NCBI GenBank assembly: GCA_037953745.1 | Contig: JBAKBP010007136.1 | Location: 1 to 64,000, forward strand | Origin: Lithodes maja | Taxonomy: Eukaryota; Arthropoda; Malacostraca; Decapoda; Lithodidae | DNA: 64,000 nucleotides | Direction: 5' to 3' | Shown: positions 21,434 through 31,920 of the stretch, one piece after another | Layout of the letters: the number at the start of each line of letters is the position of its first letter | Position numbering within the stretch: the stretch's first letter is position 1 | Program-made: the position numbers and the translations under genes | The notes under the pieces: generated by a model | The model's input: only the letters and a program-made list of their open reading frames with translations | Databases searched by the model: none | What the model was told of the DNA's origin: nothing

Positions 21434-21962
21434 GTAACCCCTTCAGCACCATGACGTAATTTTCATTATAATCAGGTTACCGTAGACTATTTTCTTTACC
21501 TTACAATCAACCTCTAGGACTCAAAGGGGTAAATAATATCCCAATAAACCCTCTGAATAACCCAGTTCCCTCTTAACCCACGAAATCCAGGAGGCCTCAA
21601 ATGAAGGGAAAAAAAAAAAAAAAAAAAAGGGCAGGAATCCGGGAGGCCTCATAGGAGTCTTAAATATGCGGCTAAAAAGCGCCACTAAAATCATCATAAC
21701 ACAGCAACCACTTGTCGTAGCGATGTCATCTCAACGGCAATCTACAGAAAACAGTGAGTTCTACAATTGCAATTGAATTGACTGCTCTAGGTGGTCTCAA
21801 TCAGTAGCTACTGAATTATGTAGCTTGCCTTTACCCATGGCCCTGGACACACTGATCGGGATCATATGAAGCCTCCCGGATTTCATGGGTTAAACTGCAT
21901 AAAATCCTCTAATATCAGCCAGAATCAAAGGTAACAATACGTCATGGTGCTCAAGGGGTTAA
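21434..21962. mobile_element. piggyBac-like miniature element, outer
   Basis: The inverted ends (GTAACCCCTTCAGCACCATG and CATGGTGCTCAAGGGGTTAA) are near-perfect. The left target TTAA has mutated to GTAA. Another TTAA element (21573-21893) is nested inside it. Confidence 0.85.
21573..21893. mobile_element. piggyBac-like miniature element nested in another
   Basis: TTAACCCACGAAATCCAGGA on the left and TCCCGGATTTCATGGGTTAA on the right are inverted ends within TTAA sites. The centre has a run of about 20 A. No coding. Confidence 0.85.
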
Positions 21963-22631
21963 CCTTATAGCGATGGAAGAGCACATACAGAAATAAAACT
22001 ATGTATATAAATATTTGATGCCTGTTCCTGAATATGTTGCACTGGTTTACTATTGAGACAAATAGAAATGACGGGACTAAACAGTTTAGTACCAAATAGC
22101 CCAGAAAACATTAGCCACACTCTAAAAATCTACTACAGTACTTATACAGTATAAAGGAGTGTTAGATATAGTATAAGTATACATACTTATTAATGCACTA
22201 CTAATTATATTCTGCAATAATGTAATCTATTCATAATAACCATCTTAAAAGTCTTCATAATAAAACATATCTATGCCATTCTTAACAAACTTGGATGATT
22301 TGGTACGATCTTAAATCTCACAATAACACTAACTAACAGACCTACATTACTCACAATGCCAACTACTGTATAGCATTATAACACACCAGTAGCAAGCCCA
22401 AGTTACTCTCACTCACATTACATATACAAAATATTTTTGTAAACAAATTAAATAAGACCACTGTAAAGATGAAGAGTGAACATGGGGGGGAAGTTTGTTT
22501 GTATATGATGCTGACAGTGTTTGGGTAATATAGGAAGAGTACTTGATTATCAGGAAAGCTTCTCGTGTATAAGTTTTGTTGTGCATATTTTGTATGATAT
22601 GAAACAATGTCAAAGTCAATGTTGTACAGTA
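21963..22631. other. No gene seen
   Basis: AT-rich sequence without a recognisable repeat or coding exon. Confidence 0.5.
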
Positions 22632-22632
22632 T

Positions 22633-22640
22633 ATAAATAT

Positions 22641-22691
<51 letters not shown>

Positions 22692-22735
22692 TGTACAGTA
22701 TACTGTATATACATATATATAATTATATATATATA

Positions 22736-22791
<56 letters not shown>
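22633..22791. repeat. (TA)n microsatellite, compound
   Basis: Two long TA tracts (about 22634-22690 and 22740-22790) are separated by a partly degenerate ACTGTACAGTATACTGTA segment. Confidence 0.95.
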
Positions 22792-22794
<3 letters not shown>

Positions 22795-23593
22795 CCTTGT
22801 GAGCTAGCTACTGTACATTATTCTTGTTTGGCTTTCATTTAACTATTATATGTAGCTTTAGAATGAATACACAGATTCAGATGCTCAATCTATTTGTTCA
22901 AATTGTGTTCAAAAGAAAAACTTGGTTTTAAAAACAATATTTGAAAATGATGCATGTGTACTCCATGTGTGAATGCAAGAATATAATTTGTACTCTTATG
23001 GAAGTACATAATAATAAAAGAGGTAGAAGTTTTAAGTGGACAACTAAGGAAACCACTGAATGAGCAACGCAAACAAAATGATTGAAAGTACTAAATAACA
23101 GGATAGATAACATAACTGAGAAGTGGGAAACTTTGAAACATTCTGAAACAAAACAAAAATACAATATATTTCAGGAGGATATCTTACCTGATGTACAGTA
23201 GATTGGAGGGAAACCCAGGAAAGGGAAAAGCTGCTTTTCACTTTCATTCCAGATGTAGCTAGAAGATTCTACCCAGCTTAGGAAAGACATTGTTAAAAAC
23301 TATCTAAGCTCTTTCACTCATTAAATGTCTGTTATTCACTCTCTCAAGCAACTTCAACATTATTTTGGTCTTCAACTCTTTCATGCTCCTTCAATCGGAT
23401 GACTTATAATACACTCTAGTAATCCTCATTTAATACGGACCACTTCAACTTTAAAAAATGGTCTTGATTAAGCCATAAATACAAGAGACCATACCTAAGC
23501 TAAGTGAAGTTGATTGAGCTTACCCAGACGATCATATAAATGGAGTAGTGGTAGAGAAGGTGTTTAAGATGTGGTGAGTAACTTAGTGGTGAT

Positions 23594-23599
23594 TTTATT
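23594..23599 (-). promoter_or_regulatory. Possible poly(A) signal of the PLPP gene
   Basis: TTTATT on the plus strand is AATAAA on the minus strand, about 700 nt downstream of the PLPP stop codon. It is the first such hexamer I find below the stop. Transcript ends cannot be seen from sequence, so this is tentative. Confidence 0.3.
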
Positions 23600-23644
23600 G
23601 TACAGTATGTTGGTGTGTGTGTGTTACTTTATGTCGGAGTATGA

Positions 23645-23645
23645 T

Positions 23646-23712
<67 letters not shown>
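23645..23712. repeat. (GT)n microsatellite
   Basis: About 34 GT units, in the likely 3' untranslated or downstream region of the PLPP gene. Confidence 0.95.
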
Positions 23713-23716
<4 letters not shown>

Positions 23717-23934
23717 TTATGTTGGTGTATGTGTGTAGCGTTAATCTGTGTGCTTGGTGTTATCAGTACTGTATTTGTATATATAATGGTGTGTTACTCA
23801 AGTGCTAACCACAACAAGTGTGTGGTTAGTTAAGTAGAGCAGATTAACCAGACCACTGAGCTCCATACATAACTCTCATAGGTCTGAGTGTGTGGTGTTA
23901 TGCTACATATGTGAGCATGGGGTAGCTACTACAA

Positions 23935-24117
23935 TTATATGTAAATATTTGATTTACTCTTTATAAGTATGTTTAGCATCATTATGGCCATCTTACAAAA
24001 ACAGTGTGATGAACAGAGGAGCACACTCGACCCAATGTCCCACCGGTACTCAAAATATTCACTAGTGAGCGCTTTATCCTGTGAACCACGAGGAAGCTGG
24101 GTAGTAAATAGGTCCGA
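23935..24117 (-). pseudogene. Diverged copy of the PLPP terminal exon; possible alternative last exon
   Basis: On the minus strand an AG at 24118-24119, after CACACACCTTTTATG, is followed in phase 0 by TCG GAC CTA TTT (Ser-Asp-Leu-Phe). These are the same residues and nearly the same bases as in the real terminal exon at 24296-24445. The 3' parts also match (GCCATAATGATGCTAAA versus GCCATAATAATGATGCTGAA). The frame stays open for 60 codons and stops at 23935-23937. The protein after SDLF does not resemble the first exon's tail. The acceptor has a short pyrimidine tract. It is either a decaying tandem duplicate in the 3' UTR or a mutually exclusive last exon. Confidence 0.5.
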
Positions 24118-24295
24118 CTCATAAAAGGTGTGTGTGGTGTTGGTATTATATGCTATGTATGTGTGGTATGATACTTTATATTAGTGTGTTTGGTGTTATA
24201 GATACGTGTGTAGTGCTTGTGTTATGTTAGTATTAATTTGTGTGTGTATATTGGGTGTTTAACTAGTATGTGTAATGTTTGTGTTATGATGGTTG

Positions 24296-24445
24296 TTAGT
24301 CTATGTTAGTGTGTGTAGTATTGTTTTCAGCATCATTATTATGGCATTCTTGCAGGAACACAGTGTGGTGGCCGGAACTGGTCCCTACACCATCCCCATT
24401 GTCCATCTTCTCCGGGGGAGGAAATAGGTCCGATACAAAACGAGC
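24296..24445 (-). CDS. Lipid phosphate phosphatase (PLPP/wunen family), terminal coding exon
   Basis: Minus-strand exon with acceptor TTTGTCCAATTGCAG immediately before 24445 and stop TAA at 24296-24298. It encodes 49 residues beginning ARFVSDLFPPPEKMDN. The VSDLF word is the conserved end of the last membrane helix of PLPP proteins, and the rest is a short polar cytosolic tail. It begins in phase 0, matching the phase-0 end of the exon at 54757-54933, so the two join in frame across a 30.3-kb intron. PLPP enzymes are six-helix membrane proteins that dephosphorylate lipid phosphates such as lysophosphatidate and sphingosine-1-phosphate on the outer or luminal face. The tail looks specific to this lineage. 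Confidence 0.85.
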   Translation of the reverse strand, partial: ARFVSDLFPPPEKMDNGDGVGTSSGHHTVFLQECHNNDAENNTTHTNID

Positions 24446-24606
24446 CTGCAATTGGACAAACAAATTAATAAATATAGCATAACATACATACATACAGTAC
24501 AAGTTTAAAGACTGCTTCATCCACAGAGATCGTGGATTTAGTCTCGTTACTGTACTATTTTCTTATTTTGTGAGGTAACAACATACACCTCAGTACAGTA
24601 CTGCCT

Positions 24607-24765
24607 TCTGGTATTTTTTCTTCTTTAACCTCAATCCACTAACAGCCAAGATCAAGTTCTGGGTATTTTTCCTTCTTTAACCTCAATCCACTAACAGCCA
24701 AGATCAAGTTCCGGGTTTTTTCCTTCTCTAACCTCAATCTCCTAACATCCAAGATCAAGTTCAGT
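24607..24765. repeat. About 51-bp tandem repeat, 3 units
   Basis: The unit runs from TTTTTCCTTCTTTAACCTCA to CCAAGATCAAGTTC, repeated three times with a few changes in the third. Confidence 0.9.
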
Positions 24766-25134
24766 GGTAAATTTGCTTCATGTCGTTTTATTACAAGGAG
24801 GCTTGACAGGGCCTCTGTAGGGGATGATGCAGCACTGAGAACAGCCATCAGGTGACCAAGGCATACCCGTATAAAACATGGAACGGCTTTACAACCAATA
24901 CACAAATATTATCTGCTCAAGGTTGTGGTGAGTTTCTGATAGGTTGTCCTCTAAATGTTATTTCCACATAGTGATTTAGACAAGTTGGTTTGTCTTTATA
25001 TTGTGTCGTCCTTGTTTTGGTTTGTATATATTGCAATGTTTACATTATAATTTAGGTAATGTTTTGTTACCCTTTATGGCCTGGTGTGAATTATAGTGTG
25101 ATGTTCTTTGGTAACTACATAATACCTCAACAGT

Positions 25135-25275
25135 AGGACATTATCACCTCTATCTAGTTCCCATAGGACATTATCCACCATCTAGTTCCCATAGGACATT
25201 ATCAACTCTATCTAGTCCCATACAACATTATCAACTCTATCTATTTCCTGTAGGACATTATCCACTCTATCTATA
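25135..25275. repeat. About 30-bp tandem repeat, 5 units
   Basis: The unit (AGGACATTATC.AC followed by TCTATCTAGTTCCCAT) is repeated with variation. Confidence 0.8.
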
Positions 25276-25383
25276 CCCCGTTTCATTTCATCTGACGGTA
25301 AATTGAATCCCTTAGCAACTGATTTCTCAATAACTAACGGGAAAATGTGAAGCTACTATGTCTCTCCTTCATATTATTGACAA

Positions 25384-25922
25384 GTTGTTGTTGTTGTTCC
25401 CCAGGCTGCCTGGCCGAACAGCCCCAAAGCCCCGAGCAAGGCCAAGGCCATAACCGAGCGCCTCCACAGAACCCTCCCTGCCGACCACAATAAAGCCTGG
25501 GTGACCGAAGCCACTCCATGGCGGGGAGCTGAGGAGGGTGCAGAAACGCCCGGGAAACCAAAGCCCAACCCAGGGCCCTGTGCCCCTCAGCAATTATGAA
25601 GAGAAAGTTGAGGGGCAAAGGAAAAATGTGACGCTTTGGCTTCCAATCTTGGTAGATTGGGAGGTCAATCCACGGAAGAGACGCCGTCACTCGAGATCTA
25701 GAAAATATATAAGTAAAAGGAACAGTCAGAGTAAGCTATGGGTATGGCAGAGATCGCTCAGTTCTCACTCTGATAGACCAGCCCATCACCACATGACTAG
25801 AACCCAATCCTCTTAGCATCAGCTAGGAAAGGCCCTAGAAAGCCACCTTTGGCGGGGGGATAGCTCCCCTATTTCAACCCCTTTCGGGGTTGGGCACCCG
25901 CCCAACCCCGATTTCGCTACAA
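25384..25922 (-). mobile_element. SINE-N, long form
   Basis: Near full-length copy in minus orientation, with its (AAC)n tail seen as GTT repeats at 25385-25397. It has the same head (CGGGTGCCCAACCCCGAAAG), middle and LINE-N-like 3' end as 45080-45601. Reported open frames here are fortuitous. Confidence 0.85.
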
Positions 25923-25929
25923 AACCTGC

Positions 25930-26315
25930 ATAATTATTATGTTCTCTCCACTAACCAACTTTACTCCTAAACTCGATTAATGAAATTAACAAACACATGT
26001 GGCAGTCCGGGGATTCGAACCCAAGACGCTCACACCGAAAATCAACACACTTACTGTATGCATTGCACCACGAAGACAGTTAAAGAATGTTGCACAAGCC
26101 TACAATTTATTATGCAGTTTCGAATCCTGCATACCAATCTTAGCATGTACAACCATTCCAACTGCACTATCGGAGGCTATGCATATATGTGAATGGAAAT
26201 AGTAATTAATGGGGCACTTAACCCTAAGGAAGGCCTCTCGATACACTACTACTGAACCAGAATTAATTATTATGTTCTCTCCACTAACCAACTTTACTCC
26301 TAAACTCGATTAATA
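25930..26315. repeat. 51-bp direct repeats flanking a tRNA-derived SINE
   Basis: ATTATTATGTTCTCTCCACT...CTAAACTCGATTAAT occurs at about 25932-25981 and again at 26264-26313. Between them, on the minus strand, is a tRNA-like head (about 26085-25985) with GGTGCAATG and the B box GGGTTCGAATCCC. The long direct repeat is too large for a typical target duplication, so a local tandem duplication is more likely. Confidence 0.7.
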
Positions 26316-26321
26316 GCGGAG

Positions 26322-26675
26322 TACAGTAGGGTCCCGCATAAAACGAGTCTCGATTAAAACGACCGACCTAAAATATTAATATTTAATACTGTATATTAAA
26401 CGAAATATCGTCGCTTTGTACGAAATATAGTTCGCTTTGTACGAAATATCGTCGCTTTGTACGAAATATAGTTCGCTTTGTATGAAACATCGTCGCTTTG
26501 TACGAAATATCGTTCGCTTTGTATGAAATATCGTTCGCTTTGTACGAAAATTTTCGCTTACAGTGAACATTGACGATATTGCGCCACCAAAATGCTGTGT
26601 TCACATAAAACGAAATTCGCATAAAACGCCCTCGTTTATCGACCATAAACTCGTTTTATGTGAGACCCTACTGTA
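26322..26675. mobile_element. TA-flanked inverted-repeat miniature element
   Basis: Ends TACAGTAGGGTCCCGCATAA and TTATGTGAGACCCTACTGTA are inverted. Inside, a unit of about 24 bp (GTACGAAATATCGTTCGCTT) is repeated about six times on both strands' readings. Ends and TA suggest Tc1/mariner or pogo type. No transposase. Confidence 0.85.
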
Positions 26676-27268
26676 CATACATACTGTACATACATACTGT
26701 ACATACATACAGTACATACATACATACAATTTTAAGACTGAGTGTTCCACACATACGTGCAGTTTCAGTCTCTTGTCCTAATGCCGGCGTTCCAGGCAAC
26801 CCTGTTAAGGGCTGCTTCACTTGTCAAGTTTTTGGATTCGAGATCGGCACGTATAGTCCGATCCCAGGTCCTCCTCGGTCCACCCCTTGGTGCAGCTCCC
26901 TCCACAATCACAGACCTGCATTTTTTCACCCAATTTTGTTCATCCATTCTCTCCACATGCCCATACCATCACAGTCTACTTATACGCATCACCTCGCTAA
27001 TACTCTTTATACCTAAACGTCTCCTCAGCTCATCGTTTGTTATTCTATCCTGCAGTTTGGCCCCACACATCTATCTCACCATTCTCATCTCATTATGTTC
27101 CATTCTGTTGACATCCTCTACTTTAACGGCCCATGTTTCTGAGGCATACGTCATTGCACTTTTAACACATGAGGCATACACCTTTCCCTTCAGGGGGAGA
27201 GGCATTCTTTTCATGGTCAGGATTGGCAGCAGTTCTCTGAACTTCCCCCAGCCACATCTAATTCTAGC
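26676..27268 (-). pseudogene. RTE LINE 3' end, antisense
   Basis: The minus strand encodes the RTE C-terminus: ARIRCGWGKFRELLP, MTYASETWAVKVEDVNRME, ERMDEQNWVKKCRSV and AALNRVAWNAGIRTRD, in two frames. It then reaches the (TGTA)n tail seen as TACATACA repeats at 26676-26732. It is 5'-truncated at about 27268 and non-functional. Confidence 0.9.
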
Positions 27269-27729
27269 GACAGATTTACCGTCAGATGAAATGAAACGGA
27301 CTATAGTTCCCATAAGCCTACTTGAATGCATACCTATTACTATTTTCAATCTCCGTTATAAAAATTTCTTGCTACTTTACTTTACTATTATTGAAAGTGT
27401 TAATACCTGTACTGCCTTTAGTAATCAAATTAGACGGTTTGCAGTCTTGAATACTATATAAGGAGATTCAAGAATTAATTAGTAAGAGATTATTACTTTA
27501 AGAAGTATCCTGGTAACATACTAGGTAAATATATTCAAAGTACGGTGCATAGCTAGTTTATGTAACGTACAAAAATAAAAGGGTGGATCAAGAAAAAAAA
27601 GCATACTGTAATCTACAATCCTAGAAAAATAATGTACACGAGGTATGTGCATGTAATTGCTACCTACATACAAAATATTGTGCTTAAATAATATCATGAG
27701 CAAATTACTGTACTTTAATATTGCATGTT
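27269..27729. other. No gene seen
   Basis: AT-rich sequence flanking the RTE fragment. No repeat family or exon recognised. Confidence 0.5.
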
Positions 27730-28450
27730 GCTACCGACAACTTGTGATAATACAACAAAGACAAAATAACTCATCAAAATCGATATGTGGAAATAACGCT
27801 TGATAAAATAATATTTTGAAATAAAAGAACACAATCCACCACATAGGGTGCACATCACTACATGGGCAAGTTAATCTGGTTCCCCAGCAAACTAATCGCA
27901 CATATAACAACGCACTATCGTCATGCTCAAGGAATTAGTCAACCTCTCTTAATACTATTTGGTCCAAGGGGGGTCTTTTTGGACTTCTCCTGTTTCACTC
28001 CACTAGTTTGGAGATTTTAGGATGCTTCAACCCATTAATTTTGCGATAATAAGACACTGCATCCCACTCAGGTGTCTATTTTTTGGTGGGACAAGTGATA
28101 GCGAGCCTGTAACTTTGAAGAAATCAGCCTTTACCATGGAATAATGTAGGCTACAAATTAAGCTTGAAGGGAGTCTGGGTGGGTATTTATTAGGTTCAAA
28201 AAGTCTGGAAAGGCATTTTTGTTAACCTTGGGGATAAAGTCTGGAAAGGCATTTTTGTTAACCTTGGGGATAAACTAAAATACACGGCTCAAAAATGGCT
28301 AAAGCAAGCAAAATCCTCGGTAATTATTAAACAAAATATCATAATAATTATAATGTAAAACTTGCAAATTAAACAAACCAAAAATGGGACAATACAAGAT
28401 AGAAGCAAAAGAAATCATCAAAATCGCTATGTGGAAATAACGCTAAATAA
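27730..28450. mobile_element. E1 and D element fragments in series
   Basis: 27730-27960 is an antisense E1 block (CCCAGCAAACTAATCGCACA...GGAATTAGTCAA). 27990-28180 is a D-like segment (GTGATAGCGAGCCTGTAA). A 37-bp word (AAAGTCTGGAAAGGCATTTT...GGGGATA) is duplicated at 28199-28273. Another antisense E1 piece runs 28330-28450. Confidence 0.6.
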
Positions 28451-28935
28451 AAGCAAATTTTGAAATAAAAAAAAACAGATAGTGTTGACTCAGAAAAGGA
28501 TTTGAATAATTGAGCTGATAACTATACCATCCGGGAGGAGTCAACCAGTAAATACTGTAGGCACATAATTTTGCAGCCCATTTGCTCCGCCCTCCCTGCA
28601 AGAGGCTAACGATATGGGTTCTTAACCCATACCATACCGTAGGATACAGTAATAAAAGCCCCTGCAGTCCCAAGCACTGTGGCAAAAATAGCAGGAGAGA
28701 CCACCTTTTCACCTCAAGAGATGGAACAAGACGGGCCCAGTCACCCTTCAGCGGGTTTTATATAAGCTGAGAAGTGTTGCCAGACCGGTAGCAGTGCTCA
28801 AACAGTCGTGTTACCAACTACAGGGTTGTACAGGCAGTTACAAGGAGAGTACATTACTGACGAATATACAGTACTCGGGCCTGGGACCGGGGAGTTACTT
28901 ATCTATTGACGAATATACTCGGGCCTGGGACTGTA
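28451..28935. other. Unclassified repeat-like sequence
   Basis: It contains a small inverted word (GATATGGGTTCTTAACCCATACC) near 28609. At 28850-28938 it has ACTGACGAATATAC...CGGGCCTGGGAC written twice, ending CTGTAAGGGTTAA, like the right ends of TTAA elements in this window. No coding signal. Confidence 0.45.
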
Positions 28936-29175
28936 AGGGTTAATGGTGTAATGGTTAGTGTTTAAAATCTATATGTGGTGACCCAGGTCCAAATCCTGGT
29001 GGATCACATCCTTGCTTTCATAAATTTCTTTGGGAGGTGTTTCTTTGGGAGGTGTTTCTTTGGGAGGTGTTTCTTTGGGAGGTGTTTCTTTGGGAGGTGT
29101 TTCTTTGGGAGGTGTTTCTTTGGGAGGTGTTTCTTTGGGAGGTGTTTGGCATTGAAGTGAAATTTAAAAAAAATA
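28936..29175 (+). mobile_element. tRNA-derived SINE with an internal 15-bp expansion
   Basis: The tRNA-like head (TGGTGTAATGGTTAGTG as A box; GGTCCAAATCCTGG as B box) is followed by a body related to 37095-37230. The body word TTCTTTGGGAGGTGT is tandemly repeated about eight times at 29031-29150, giving a spurious FFGRC-repeat open frame. Confidence 0.8.
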
Positions 29176-29318
29176 GATTATAACTTCTAGACTGGTGATA
29201 ATGAAGAGTCTCAACCAACAATTATAAATGTTAATCATAATGGTAAAGAAAGGGTTAAAGTTATGGCCAAGTGTCTAGATCTTGTACAAATATATATGGG
29301 AAAAGGCCTAAAGAATCA

Positions 29319-29537
29319 TTAATCCTTTATGTACCGGCATAGTTTTTCTACTTTATTTTGGCTACTTTTAGACAATTTCATTCAGTTTAAAAAGGGCCTC
29401 CAGCAATTAACAGGCTTCGAACTACAGTATCTAATTTACCCATTTTTACTACCACAAATCCTTCTTAAACTGCACAAAATCGTGTAAATATAGCTAGAAT
29501 AAACTTATAAAGACATTACCGGTAAAGAAGGGGTTAA
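29319..29537. mobile_element. piggyBac-like miniature element (TTAA-flanked)
   Basis: TTAA at 29319-29322 and 29534-29537; inverted ends TTAATCCTTTATGTACCGG and CCGGTAAAGAAGGGGTTAA. The right half of a second copy is at 55324-55448. Confidence 0.8.
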
Positions 29538-29639
29538 ACACTATTAAAGAAAAAAGATATACAAAAATAATAGTTCTTCTATGCACATGAAATAATAATA
29601 GTTCTTCTATAAATGCCCATGAAATAATAATAGTTGTTC

Positions 29640-30358
29640 TATAAATTAAAATGTAAAACTTGCAAACTAAACAAACCAAAATTGGGACAAGGATAATATA
29701 AAGTCAAATTAAATTATCAAAATTGCTATGTAGAAACAACGCTTACTAAAATGAAATTTATGAAATAAAAGAACACAATCCACCACATAGGGTGTACATT
29801 ACTACATGAGCAAGTTAATCTTGCTTGGAGGTGTGGTGGAGTGGTCTTGCCACTGGCCTGGTAATCCAAAGGTCCCGGGTTCAAATCCCGATGTATCAAT
29901 GGGAAGATATTATTGGGATGGAATTTGTGCTGTACCTAGTATCAGTGCATTACCACGAAGCCCACCGAAACGTCAATAAAATACCCTCATTGTTCCCTGA
30001 TTAAATAGCACTGTATGAATATTCCCATATTCAAAATATGCTATAGGGGTGCAATGCCTGGTGAGTTATCTGCTCAACAGGTGGCGTTGTGTGTGTGTAA
30101 GTGTGAGAGTCCGAGTGTAGAGGGTGAGACAGTGAAGCACGGGAACGAGATGGCTTCAGAGATGGGGTCGTTTCGGGCCATGAGTGAGCACCGTGCCTCA
30201 TGTGAAGGCAAGATGGCAGGTGCTCATTGTACTCTACGTGCTTCACATGTCTCACTCCCTAGACTGGAACAAGACCTCACGGGCTTCACTGTTCATTGTA
30301 AAGCGGTGAATGTTAAGGCTCTCAGCCTATGCCCGAGAGGAAGTAAGTTGGAATATAG

Positions 30359-30401
<43 letters not shown>

Positions 30402-30480
30402 TTTCCCAAGCAAACTAATCGCACACATAACAACGCACTATCGTCACGTTCAAGGAATTAGTCAAATTTGGGAAGTCCGG
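29640..30480. mobile_element. E1 block split by SINE-T
   Basis: An antisense E1 block is continuous from 29640-29826 to 30399-30470 once the SINE at 29828-30397 is removed. AATCT occurs on both sides (about 29817 and 30396) and is the likely target duplication. Confidence 0.75.
29828..30397 (+). mobile_element. SINE-T: tRNA-derived SINE with a long poly(A)
   Basis: The tRNA-like head has GTGGTGGAGTGGTCTTGCC (A box area) and CCCGGGTTCAAATCCCG (B box). A body of about 460 bp and a run of about 38 A (30360-30397) follow. An inverted copy is 200 bp away at 30604-31095. The open frame through the body is not a recognised protein. Confidence 0.85.
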
Positions 30481-30603
30481 GACGTTCTGGTAAATTTTAC
30501 TAAACTCTGCATGAATAAAGAAACTACATGTTAAATGTCAAAATATTCATTTAAAATCAAATTTGCAACATGACAGAGGGTGACCCAACCAGTAATATAT
30601 ATT

Positions 30604-31095
30604 GTTTTTTTCTTTTTTTTCTTCTATATTCCAACTACTCCCTCTCGGGCATAGGCTGATAGCCTTTACACTCTACCGCTGAACACGGTGAGGCCCGTGA
30701 GGTCTTGTTCCAGTCTAGGGAGTAAGACATGCGAAGCACCTATTCACGACTCTAACCCAACTCCATCTCTGAAGCTGCTTCGCCTCTGCGCTTCACAGTC
30801 TCACTCCCCAGGCTCGGACCCTCACTCTCAGAACGCCACCTATTGAGCAATTAACTCACTAGGCATTGCCCCCCTGTAGCATATTTTGAATATGGGAATA
30901 TTCATACAGTGCTATTTAATCAGGGAACAATGAGGGTATTTTGTTTTGGCATTTCGGTGTGCTGTGGTAATGCACTGAAACTAGGTACAGCACAAATTCC
31001 ATCCCAATAATATCTTCCCATTGACATATTGGGATTCGAACCCAGGTCCATTGGATTACCAGTCCAGTGGCAAGACCACTCTGCCACACCAGTAT
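30604..31095 (-). mobile_element. SINE-T, inverted copy
   Basis: Minus-strand copy of 29828-30397: the head is at about 31095-31030 (GGGTTCGAATCCCAATATGT area) and the tail at about 30604-30625 (T-rich). It is moderately diverged with small indels. Confidence 0.85.
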
Positions 31096-31205
31096 ATCTG
31101 CTTCATATACTGTACAGTGAAGGGGTAGAAGTAATCAACATCTTTTATATATGCAGTAGGCTACAGTATGTTAGTGGGAGAAGCAATGTTATAGCCTTAG
31201 GTTCT

Positions 31206-31412
31206 TAAGTCGGTATCACACGAGAGCTTTTTCCCTCAACATTTATCCTCAAAACTGGTCTGGCAGGTAAACATTACAAAATATTTCGGTCACCTGAATT
31301 CATCTACCATCAGTCTACCTTCCGATACCAGTGGAAAATATTCCAGAAATTTTGCCAGAAAAATGTTGATCATCTAATGTTGACTATAAAGCTCTCGTGT
31401 GATACCGGCTTT
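31206..31412. mobile_element. E2: compact 207-bp inverted-repeat element
   Basis: The ends CGGTATCACACGAGAGCTTT and AAAGCTCTCGTGTGATACCG are perfect inverted repeats of 20 bases. The interior matches the outer part of 14108-14551 in reverse, without the 240-bp E1 block. Confidence 0.9.
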
Positions 31413-31416
31413 GATT

Positions 31417-31750
31417 TAAGGGGACATTTTTAGTTTGCTTCCTAAACCCCTATCAAGCTTTAAAAAATATCCCCAAGACCCCCTTTCGATATAAATTTGT
31501 TCATTTTTCGGTAGAATTTTTTTCCGGCCAAAGGCCGATTCCTCCATAAATACAGGCTCACTTTCACTCGCCAGGAAAAAATGTACACCTAAATGGCACG
31601 AAAGGTCTTAAAATTGACAGAAAATTGGCGAAATGCCTTAAAATCGCCAAACTAGCTGGGCGAACGTCTTAATATCTCAAAACTAATGGGGCTAAACATG
31701 AGAGAGGAGGAGGTTCGAAAAATAATCCCTCAAATTAAAATCTCCCCTTA
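31417..31750. mobile_element. D element, best-defined copy
   Basis: The ends TAAGGGGACATTTTTAG and TTAAAATCTCCCCTTA are inverted. The internal words match (antisense) 11747-12120 and 20842-21140. No coding. Confidence 0.85.
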
Positions 31751-31920
31751 ACCCTTACTGTACCATAGGGTATTACTATAAATGTAACCACCAGTACCAA
31801 TCTCCCCTTAACCCTTACTGTACCATAGGGTATTACTATAAATGTAACCACCAGTACCAATCTCCCCTTAACCCTTACTGTACCATAGGGTATTACTATA
31901 AATGTAACCACCAGTACCAA
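31741..31920. repeat. Perfect 60-bp triplication across two transposon ends
   Basis: Three identical 60-bp units each begin TCTCCCCTTAACCCTTACTG and end CCACCAGTACCAA. The unit joins the right end of the D element to the left end of the next TTAA element. Confidence 0.97.

Noticed and set aside
22521..22802. Ile-Tyr repeat frame
   Set aside because: Translation of a (TA)n microsatellite.
28940..29010. A genuine tRNA gene
   Set aside because: tRNA-like head of a SINE: body and related copies at 37095 and 40400 follow it, and the acceptor stem is not paired.
28975..29160. Cysteine-rich FFGRC repeat frame
   Set aside because: 15-bp expansion inside a tRNA-derived SINE, not a peptide gene.
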